Below the pieces are notes generated by a model. It was not told where the DNA came from, did not search any database, and was given only the letters and a program-made list of their open reading frames with translations. This document shows positions 15,173 through 20,721 of a stretch of 20,721 nucleotides of DNA, piece after piece (positions within the stretch are counted from its first letter, which is position 1; each line of letters opens with the position of its first letter). The stretch spans positions 1 through 20,721 of the forward strand of contig CAZAIM010000031.1 of assembly GCA_964485215.1 (NCBI GenBank), written 5' to 3'. The position numbers were made by a program, and so were the translations under genes. Source of the DNA: HGM04593 sp964485215 (lineage in GTDB: Bacteria > Bacteroidota > Bacteroidia > Bacteroidales > Bacteroidaceae).

Positions 15173-16852
15173 ATGAAACACTTTGTAAGTCATTTTAATG
15201 ATTCAGTAAAAAAGCACTGGGATTTGCCTGCTGTGACAAATTTTGGCAAGGAGACCTATACTTATGGTCAGATTGCTGAGAATATTGCAAGGTATCACAT
15301 CCTGTTCAAAGAAGTCGGTATTGCCAAAGGTGACAAGATTGCCATTTATGCACGAAACTCGGCCGAATGGGTAATTGCATATTTCGCAACTTTAACCTAT
15401 GAGACTATTACAGTGCCATTCCTGCCCGATTTCATACCAAGTGCAGTGGCCGAACTCGGTGCCTTCGCTGAGTGCAAACTGCTTATTGCCGATGATGTTG
15501 CCATCAGCAACCTTAAAGAGGATGAGAATTACATCAAGCAGTTAGAGACAAGCGATGGCTTTGCCGGTATATTGAATATAAAGGATAAAAGCGTTGCTGT
15601 TGCAACCAACAGTAAGTTGACTGAAGCAAGCGAGAAACTCGAGACCATTTTTGCAAAGATGTACCCCAACGGTCTGTCCGCAGCCGATGTCAACTACTAC
15701 AATGAGGAACGCGATATGGAGGCTGTTGTTGAAATCAGTTTCACTTCAGGTACAACAAGTGCTGTTTCCAAAGGTGTTGTTCTTCCGGCACGTTCTTTGT
15801 CGGCAAATCTTGAATTTGCTCGTCGTGTACTCCCTTCGTGTGTCGGTGAGACTGTTTTCGCAATTCTTCCAATGGCGCACATGTTCGGTCAGGCATTTGA
15901 TGTCCTTTATACACTTTCAAGCGGTTGCCACGTCTTTGTTATGCCCGGCAAGCCAACACCGGCACGCCTTATAGGCGGTTTGGGTACCGTGAAGCCATTC
16001 ATGTTCCTTACAGTGCCCTTGGTTATTGAGAAAATCTTCAAGTCGAAGGTATTTCCTGTAACACGCAAATTTCCGGCCAAATTCCTCTTGAAGATACCAG
16101 GGCTGAGAAGAATAGTTCTCAACAAGATAAAGAAATCGCTTCTCAATGCATTCGGAAACAATTTCTCAATAGGTGTAATCATCGGTGGTGCAGCCTTGAA
16201 CCGCGAGGTCGAAGACCTTCTCAAACGAATGAAGTTCCCCTACACCGTAGGTTATGGAATGACCGAGTGTGGTCCTATAATTTCCTATCGCGACAAGGGT
16301 GAGTATGTGAAATATTCATGTGGAGCCAATGTAGGTTCGGTTGATATACGCATCGATTCTGCCAATCCGCGCCGCATCCTTGGTGAAATCCAGGTTAAGG
16401 GCGATGCTGTTATGCTCGGTTACTACAAGAATGAAGAGGCTACCAAGGCTGCCTTCACAAAGGACGGCTGGCTCAAGACTGGTGATATGGGTGTTTTCGA
16501 CCACAAGGGAAACCTCTTTATCAAGGGTCGTTGCAAGAATATGATTCTCACCGGCAGTGGTCAGAATATCTACCCCGAGGAGATAGAGGACAAGATAAAC
16601 AACCTTCCCTATGTAGTTGAGTCGCTTGTTGTGGGCCGCAAGAACGCCCTTGTAGCTCTTGTCGTTGCCGATTACGAGGCCGGCAAGAAAGCTGGGTTGA
16701 GTGAAGAGGAGGTCGAAAGGATTGTCAATGACAGCGTCCTTGCCTTGAATTCCGAACTTGCCGCTTACAGCAAAATCGGCTACACCGAAATCCGTAAGGA
16801 TCAGTTTGAAAAGACACCAAAGCAGAGCATCAGACGATTCATGTATAATTAA
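15173..16852 (+). CDS. AMP-dependent acyl-CoA synthetase/ligase, paralog 4 (extended P-loop)
   Basis: This is the fourth ANL enzyme, 559 residues from ATG 15173 (MKHFVSHFNDS); the open frame runs upstream to a TTG, but that part has no counterpart in the paralogs. It is the sister of paralog 3: P-loop TSGTTSAVSKG (191-201) has the same one-residue insertion, and YGMTECGPI, TGDMG, GRCKNMILTGSG and EKTPKQSIRRFMYN sit at the same positions. DNA identity is patchy: 77 bases (16511-16587) are identical to 14530-14606 and 41 bases (15917-15957) to 13936-13976, while the 105-160 region differs strongly. It lies between the ligase 3 terminator and a 42-bp palindrome, so it is a separate transcription unit. 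Substrate unknown; a recent duplicate, perhaps specialised. Confidence 0.9.
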   Translation: MKHFVSHFNDSVKKHWDLPAVTNFGKETYTYGQIAENIARYHILFKEVGIAKGDKIAIYARNSAEWVIAYFATLTYETITVPFLPDFIPSAVAELGAFAECKLLIADDVAISNLKEDENYIKQLETSDGFAGILNIKDKSVAVATNSKLTEASEKLETIFAKMYPNGLSAADVNYYNEERDMEAVVEISFTSGTTSAVSKGVVLPARSLSANLEFARRVLPSCVGETVFAILPMAHMFGQAFDVLYTLSSGCHVFVMPGKPTPARLIGGLGTVKPFMFLTVPLVIEKIFKSKVFPVTRKFPAKFLLKIPGLRRIVLNKIKKSLLNAFGNNFSIGVIIGGAALNREVEDLLKRMKFPYTVGYGMTECGPIISYRDKGEYVKYSCGANVGSVDIRIDSANPRRILGEIQVKGDAVMLGYYKNEEATKAAFTKDGWLKTGDMGVFDHKGNLFIKGRCKNMILTGSGQNIYPEEIEDKINNLPYVVESLVVGRKNALVALVVADYEAGKKAGLSEEEVERIVNDSVLALNSELAAYSKIGYTEIRKDQFEKTPKQSIRRFMYN

Positions 16853-16875
16853 AAGCGTTTTGGCTTTCTCTTTAT

Positions 16876-16917
16876 AAATTGTCAGCGGTTGGCCAATTGG
16901 CCAACCGCTGACAATTT
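16876..16917 (+). terminator. 42-bp loop-less palindrome after ligase 4
   Basis: Two 21-base arms (16876-16896 and 16897-16917) are perfect reverse complements meeting at CCAA|TTGG, ending in TTTT. It starts 24 bases after the ligase 4 stop and ends before the promoter of the next gene. Confidence 0.8.
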
Positions 16918-16932
16918 TATGTATTTGCCTGT

Positions 16933-16963
16933 TTTGCTGTAACATTAAAAAGCGGTATCTTTG
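16933..16963 (+). promoter_or_regulatory. Consensus promoter of the nitrilase-family gene
   Basis: TTTG (16933-16936), a 19-base spacer and TATCTTTG (16956-16963) match TTTG-N19-21-TAnnTTTG perfectly. Transcription would start about 6-7 bases later, giving a leader of roughly 14 bases before the ATG at 16984. Confidence 0.75.
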
Positions 16964-16983
16964 CTGGTGTAAAAAGAAACACC

Positions 16984-17721
16984 ATGAAGATAACCGTAAT
17001 ACAACAGGATATTGCCTGGAAGGATATTCCTTCAAATATCAAAAGGCTTGAAAGGCTGGTGGCATCAGCCGAGCGTTCCGACCTCTATCTTTTCCCCGAA
17101 ATGTGTTCAACCGGGTTCTGCATGCAGCCTCAAGGTGTTGCCGAGGAAGTTGAGGGCCAAACCGTACAGGTAATGAAAAGACTTGCAATTGAGTATAATG
17201 CAGCTATGGCTCTTCCTGTTATGACATACGATGGCGGCAAGTATTACAACCGGATGTATCTCATTACTCCAGAAGGTGTTGTCGGAAAATACGACAAGCA
17301 TAACCTGTTCGAGTACAGTGGCGAGGATAAGGTCTTTGTCCCCGGTGAGGGCAAGGTCATCTGGCAGTGGCGCGGAATACGCATACGCCCGGCAATATGC
17401 TACGACTTGCGTTTTCCGGTCTATCTTTACAACAGAGCCGAGTATGACGTGCTTCTGATTGCAGCCAATTTCCCCGACAGCCGCCTTCTTGCCTGGGACA
17501 CACTTGTCCGTGCGCGTGCAATAGAGAATATGTGCTATGTTGCAGCAAGCAACAGGGTAGGGAGTGATGAGTTCGGCACCTATGCAGGGCATAGCGTAAT
17601 ACTGAATCCTTACGGACAGACTATTGCTGCTTGCAGTGACGGCGAACAAGGCAGTGCAACTGCTGAACTCGATAATGAAATGATTGCCAAACTGCGCATC
17701 ATGACAAAACTTAACAAGTGA
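16984..17721 (+). CDS. Nitrilase-superfamily amidohydrolase (omega-amidase/YafV-like)
   Basis: This is a cytoplasmic C-N hydrolase of 245 residues, close in length to E. coli YafV (256), a family of omega-amidases that hydrolyse 2-oxoglutaramate or 2-oxosuccinamate and so clean up side-products of transamination. The catalytic triad is complete: E39 in LFPEM, K105 in KYDKHNLF and C139 in AICYDLRFP. The CYDLRFP context and the short length favour the omega-amidase branch over carbamoylputrescine amidases or NAD synthetase domains. It has its own perfect promoter and is separated from the ligases by a palindromic terminator, so no functional link to them is implied. It ends convergently with the HsdR-N gene, with a hairpin at 17751-17777. 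Family certain, substrate inferred. Confidence 0.9.
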   Translation: MKITVIQQDIAWKDIPSNIKRLERLVASAERSDLYLFPEMCSTGFCMQPQGVAEEVEGQTVQVMKRLAIEYNAAMALPVMTYDGGKYYNRMYLITPEGVVGKYDKHNLFEYSGEDKVFVPGEGKVIWQWRGIRIRPAICYDLRFPVYLYNRAEYDVLLIAANFPDSRLLAWDTLVRARAIENMCYVAASNRVGSDEFGTYAGHSVILNPYGQTIAACSDGEQGSATAELDNEMIAKLRIMTKLNK

Positions 17722-17750
17722 CGTTCGAACAATGTCACCAAACCGGAACC

Positions 17751-17777
17751 AGTGGAAGAGACAGTTACTCTTCCACT
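17751..17777. terminator. Hairpin between convergent genes
   Basis: AGTGGAAGAG (17751-17760) is exactly complementary to CTCTTCCACT (17768-17777) around a seven-base loop. It overlaps the final codons and stop of the minus-strand gene and lies 29 bases past the nitrilase-family stop, so it most likely terminates the plus-strand transcript. Confidence 0.6.
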
Positions 17778-18223
17778 ATTTCTTTGTATTCCGGAATATC
17801 GCTTAGGAATGCAAAACTGTTCTTTTCATAGTCCATCCGGCAACAGTAGTGCTGCAGGCCATTGCTCACAATAAGGTAGTCGACCTTCAGCTTCAGGTTA
17901 TACCTGTATATCTGCGCAAACACCTCCTTTGTTATCTTTACGCCCGGTGCCTTGTACTCTACAATAACCCGTGGTTGAATCTTCTTGTCATAGACAACAG
18001 TGTCGCACCTTTTTCTTGTACCATTGAGCGTGATTGCAACCTCATTGGCAATGAGTGTAGCAGGGTATCCTTTGTGCTCTGTCAGGTAATGCACGAAATG
18101 CTGCCTTACCCATTCCTCAGGAGTAAGTGCGACATAGCACTTCCTGACGCTGTCGAAAATTTGCTGTTTACCATCCTTTTCGGATATTTTTGTCTCGTAC
18201 GAGGGTAGATTTAACGTTAACAT
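17765..18223 (-). CDS. Small HsdR N-terminal-domain protein (HSDR_N_2, PD-(D/E)XK fold)
   Basis: This 152-residue protein corresponds to just the N-terminal nuclease-type domain of type I restriction HsdR subunits; no helicase or specificity gene is near, so it is not a restriction system. PD-(D/E)XK residues are visible: E61 (NEVAI), D74 (RCDTVVYD) and E89-x-K91 (VEYKAP), so it is possibly catalytic on DNA. In Bacteroidales genomes I know, a protein of this kind commonly stands next to holA, as here, where the two are divergent with 109 bases between. This conserved neighbourhood hints at a role in DNA repair or replication, but none is established. The start MLTLNLPSYE has no Shine-Dalgarno; a TATCTTTG -7 box lies at 18295-18288 on the minus strand. 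Confidence 0.85.
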   Translation of the reverse strand: MLTLNLPSYETKISEKDGKQQIFDSVRKCYVALTPEEWVRQHFVHYLTEHKGYPATLIANEVAITLNGTRKRCDTVVYDKKIQPRVIVEYKAPGVKITKEVFAQIYRYNLKLKVDYLIVSNGLQHYCCRMDYEKNSFAFLSDIPEYKEIVEE

Positions 18224-18227
18224 TTTG

Positions 18228-18295
18228 TATATTTGCAGTTAACAGCGAACATAGACCTTCAGGCGGCATGTCCGCACGGTTATGATGCAAAGATA
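18228..18295. promoter_or_regulatory. Divergent promoter region, HsdR-N protein and holA
   Basis: TATCTTTG on the minus strand (18295-18288) fits the -7 consensus and would drive the HsdR-N gene with a leader of about 55-60 bases. TATATTTG on the plus strand (18228-18235) also fits and could drive holA with a leader of about 90 bases. Neither has a clear TTTG at the right distance. Confidence 0.4.
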
Positions 18296-18332
18296 AGACA
18301 ATTATCCAAAATTTTTTCTGTATAGACGATTT

Positions 18333-19346
18333 ATGGCAAAATATACATACGATAGCATAATGTCAGAGCTCCGTAGCGGCACATACCGCACGGTCTACTA
18401 CCTTATGGGCGAGGAAGGCTATTTCGCAGACCGCATAACAGACTACATAATCGAGCATGCACTGAATGAGGTAGAGCGTGACTTCAACCTTACAATCTTT
18501 TACGGCCTTGATACAGACATCGACACAATCATAACAGCGGCCAAGCGTTTCCCCATGATGGCCGAAAGGCAAGTGGTGATAGTGAAGGAAGCACAGCTGT
18601 TGAAGAATATCGACTCCCTGCTTTTCTATCTTCAATCCCCTCAGCCATCTACTGTACTCGTCTTTGCCCACAAGAACGGCTCGCTCGACAAGCGCAAGAA
18701 GGTTGCAACCGAGCTTGAGCGTGCCGGTGTAGTGCTCGACTCCAAGAAAATGCGCGACGACCAGATACCCTCTTTCATCAGCGGCTACCTGAGAGAGAAA
18801 GGGCTCTCGGCCGACCCTAAATCTATACTCATGATGCGCGAATCCATCGGCTCCGACCTTTCACGCATAGCCGGTGAAATAGACAAACTCTCAATATCCT
18901 TGCCCCAAGGTTCCACAGAGATAACCCCGGAACTGGTAGAGGAGCATATTGGCATAAGCAAGGAGTACAATAACTTCGAACTTCAGAATGCTCTTGTTAA
19001 CAAGGATATATACAAAGCGAACAGGATAATAAACTATTTCGCGCAGAATCCCAAGAAGAACCCCATCCAAATGACACTTGCCTTGCTTTTCGGTTTCTTC
19101 TCCAATGTGATGATGTGCTATTATGCTCCCGACAAAAGTGACCGTGGAGTGGCCGAGTTCCTTGGCCTTAGAAGCACTTGGGGAGTAGCCGATTACATAA
19201 AAGCAATGCGTAACTACAAAGCAATACATGTCATGGATGTGTTGCACGAGATACGTTTGGCCGATGCCCGTTCCAAGGGTGCCGAAGGACCTCAGACCCC
19301 TGACGCTGAAATAATGCGTGAACTCCTCTACAAGATACTGCATTGA
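18333..19346 (+). CDS. holA: DNA polymerase III subunit delta
   Basis: The delta subunit opens the beta sliding clamp and is part of the clamp-loader complex of the replicative polymerase. The protein has 337 residues, usual for the family. The N-terminal domain shows YYLMGEEGYFADRITDYI (23-40, the family's L.G.e.fl...) and FPMMAERQVVIVKEAQLL (72-89, the family's pfF..rrlv.v..a). A beta-rich KKVATELERAGVVLDSKKM segment leads into the helical lid with GSDLSRIAGEIDKL (about 173-186). The C-terminal clamp-loader collar is NPIQMTLALLFGFFSNVM...LRSTWGVADYIKA. The start is ATG 18333, without a Shine-Dalgarno. It is essential in known bacteria. The next gene follows after 47 bases with no terminator, suggesting an operon. 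Confidence 0.93.
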   Translation: MAKYTYDSIMSELRSGTYRTVYYLMGEEGYFADRITDYIIEHALNEVERDFNLTIFYGLDTDIDTIITAAKRFPMMAERQVVIVKEAQLLKNIDSLLFYLQSPQPSTVLVFAHKNGSLDKRKKVATELERAGVVLDSKKMRDDQIPSFISGYLREKGLSADPKSILMMRESIGSDLSRIAGEIDKLSISLPQGSTEITPELVEEHIGISKEYNNFELQNALVNKDIYKANRIINYFAQNPKKNPIQMTLALLFGFFSNVMMCYYAPDKSDRGVAEFLGLRSTWGVADYIKAMRNYKAIHVMDVLHEIRLADARSKGAEGPQTPDAEIMRELLYKILH

Positions 19347-19393
19347 TTTTTGCAGCTGTCGGGCAGGAGATTATAACTGAAAAATCCATTCCT

Positions 19394-20185
19394 ATGAAAA
19401 AAATAAATCTTAACGGCTCCACGATAACCTTTGAGCAGGACGGCAAGCTCTCTTTCAATGAGGCAGAACATATATATTCGCTCGAAGGGGTAGGGGAATT
19501 CCGCTCAGTCAGCAATGTCGTGTCAATGTTCTTCCGCGAATTCGATGCCGAAGGCATTAGCCTGAAGAAGTGTGGCGGAAACGAGGTAGAGGCTGCACGA
19601 TTGCGCGAAGTATGGGAATCAAAAGGCAGTGTGGCAAGCCAGGCCGGCACATTCCTACATAAACAGATAGAAGATTACCTTAATGGCAAGCAGCTGCCCG
19701 ACCTTTTGTGCGACGTTTGCTACAACGGCAACTATGTCAAGTGTTGCGAACGTCTCGACATATCGCGTGAATGGAGCTATTTCAAAGCTTTTGAAAGGGA
19801 TACTACATTCATCCCCTTCCGCACCGAATGGCGCATATACGACAAGGATGCCCGTATGGCAGGTACACTTGACCTTGTGTGTGCATGCCCCGACGGCACA
19901 TATGAGATATACGACTGGAAACGGAGCAGCAAGATAGACCCCACGGAGCGCAATCCTTGGGCCAGCGGGCTGAATGGTCTACAGCACCTTACCGACACAT
20001 CGTACATACACTACTGCTTGCAACAGAACCTCTACCGTTATATGCTCGAGAAGAATTACGGTATAAAGGTGAACCGTATGAACCTTGTCGTGCTTCATCC
20101 CGAACTCCCCACATATCGTGTTGTTCCCATTCAGCCAATGGAACGTGAAGTTTCAATAATAATAGAGAAACTACGTGGGCTATGA
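19394..20185 (+). CDS. PD-(D/E)XK exonuclease-like protein
   Basis: This 263-residue protein has the core of RecB/Cas4/MGME1-type nucleases: GTFLHKQIEDYL with H89, RTEW with E145, AGTLDLV with D160 and IYDWKRS with D174-x-K176. The D160...D174-x-K176 arrangement is the metal-binding PD-(D/E)XK site, and the upstream H89 is typical of single-strand-specific exonucleases of this branch. A QNLYRYMLEKNYGI helix follows (the usual Q...Y motif). It probably trims DNA ends in repair or recombination; the exact substrate is not known. An open frame extends back to a TTG overlapping the holA stop, but the ATG at 19394 (MKKINLNG) is preferred. It sits 47 bases after holA and overlaps the next gene by ATGA. 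Phage origin is possible but nothing phage-like is adjacent. Confidence 0.8.
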   Translation: MKKINLNGSTITFEQDGKLSFNEAEHIYSLEGVGEFRSVSNVVSMFFREFDAEGISLKKCGGNEVEAARLREVWESKGSVASQAGTFLHKQIEDYLNGKQLPDLLCDVCYNGNYVKCCERLDISREWSYFKAFERDTTFIPFRTEWRIYDKDARMAGTLDLVCACPDGTYEIYDWKRSSKIDPTERNPWASGLNGLQHLTDTSYIHYCLQQNLYRYMLEKNYGIKVNRMNLVVLHPELPTYRVVPIQPMEREVSIIIEKLRGL

Positions 20186-20694
20186 AAAGTGACAATGGTG
20201 CAGAACTCTTTCCGGTTGTCGATGCTCAAGGCAATATCATATCCTCGGCCACGCGTGCCGAGTGCCACAATGGCAGCAAACTGCTGCACCCTGTAGTTCA
20301 TCTGCATCTCTTCAACAGTGCCGGTGAAATATATCTTCAACGTCGTCCCTTATGGAAAGAGATACAGCCCGGCAAATGGGATACGTCAGTAGGTGGCCAC
20401 GTCGACTATAGCGAGACTATTGCAGCAGCTTTGATACGTGAAGTGCGCGAAGAACTCGGAATCACAGATTTTGTTCCTGAATTTATTCTCTCTTATCTTT
20501 TTGAGAGTGAACGGGAAAAGGAACTTGTCTATGTCTACAGGGCACTCTATGACGGTGAGGTCTACCCCAGTGATGAACTCGATGGCGGTCGTTTCTGGTC
20601 AATGTCCGAAATAGCCGGTGCAATAGGCTGCGGTGTGCTAACCCCAAATTTTGAACAGGAATTTGAAAGACTAAGAAGCTGTTTAAATTTCTAA
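20182..20694 (+). CDS. Nudix hydrolase, YfcD/IPP-isomerase-like
   Basis: This 170-residue protein has a complete Nudix box from G72 to I94 (G-x5-E78-x7-R86-E87-x2-E90-E91-x-G93-I94), which binds metal and catalyses cleavage of a nucleoside diphosphate linked to another group. The N-terminal part (ATRAECHNGSKLLHPVVHLHLFN) resembles the YfcD and type-1 isopentenyl-diphosphate isomerase branch. The isomerase's active-site Cys is not clearly placed, so hydrolase is the safer call. Its ATG overlaps the nuclease stop (ATGA), indicating translational coupling; it may sanitise nucleotides or act on an unknown diphosphate. The substrate is not deducible. It ends 27 bases before the window edge. Confidence 0.9.
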   Translation: MKSDNGAELFPVVDAQGNIISSATRAECHNGSKLLHPVVHLHLFNSAGEIYLQRRPLWKEIQPGKWDTSVGGHVDYSETIAAALIREVREELGITDFVPEFILSYLFESEREKELVYVYRALYDGEVYPSDELDGGRFWSMSEIAGAIGCGVLTPNFEQEFERLRSCLNF

Positions 20695-20707
20695 TAAAAA
20701 TTTTTCT

Positions 20708-20715
20708 TATATTTG
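20708..20715 (+). promoter_or_regulatory. -7 element for a gene beyond the window
   Basis: TATATTTG fits TAnnTTTG exactly and lies just after the Nudix stop, six bases from the window edge. The best upstream box is TTTA at 22 bases (20682-20685), slightly off. It suggests that the next transcription unit starts outside the window. Confidence 0.35.
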
Positions 20716-20721
20716 AGGTAA

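Noticed and set aside
17765..18223. Type I restriction-modification locus
   Set aside because: Only an isolated HsdR N-terminal domain is present; there is no helicase, HsdM or HsdS gene nearby.

Overview
The window looks like chromosomal DNA of a gut- or oral-type Bacteroidales bacterium; Prevotellaceae or Bacteroidaceae is my guess, but the family is not proven by the sequence. The evidence is: promoters of the Bacteroidetes form TTTG-N19-21-TAnnTTTG (best at 16933-16963, 12977-13009 and 6229-6259); starts that mostly lack a Shine-Dalgarno; a large secreted GH20 hexosaminidase ending in the YDLQGRK...PGVYIINGKK tail common in this order; and a small HsdR-N protein divergent from holA. I see no plasmid, phage, transposon, CRISPR or RNA gene.

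Layout. 1-1064 (minus): a translationally coupled lrgA-lrgB pair of murein-hydrolase/metabolite-export membrane proteins, with lrgB cut by the window edge. 1275-2470 (minus): two small unknown proteins, one with two membrane helices and one with a signal peptide. 2658-6185 (minus): a 1175-residue multidomain GH20 beta-N-acetylhexosaminidase. 6314-7030 (plus): a divergent lipoprotein with an M15-peptidase-like zinc motif. 7104-8879 (minus): a carboxyltransferase of the oxaloacetate decarboxylase alpha/pyruvate carboxylase B family whose carrier-like domain lacks the biotinyl lysine. 8880-9470 is a roughly 590-base non-coding stretch.

9471-16852 (plus) is the most distinctive block: four consecutive paralogous acyl/aryl-activating adenylate-forming enzymes of 557-559 residues. 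They form two pairs, 1+2 in one operon and 3 and 4 as separate units. Both members of the second pair carry a one-residue insertion in the ATP-binding P-loop. No acyl carrier protein, thioesterase, dehydrogenase or transporter lies among them, so the substrates cannot be read from context.

16984-20694: a nitrilase-superfamily omega-amidase-like enzyme under a textbook promoter; a convergent small HsdR-N nuclease-fold protein; then a plus-strand run of holA (DNA polymerase III delta), a PD-(D/E)XK exonuclease-like gene and a YfcD-like Nudix hydrolase, the last two overlapping by ATGA. Most transcription units end in strong hairpins, including two loop-less perfect palindromes of 50 and 42 bp.

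I found no clearly new multi-gene system. The items most worth a second look are the ligase array with its altered P-loop and A10 motifs, the biotin-lysine-less carboxyltransferase, the DUF5715-like predicted peptidase, and the repeat cluster at 12908-13009.
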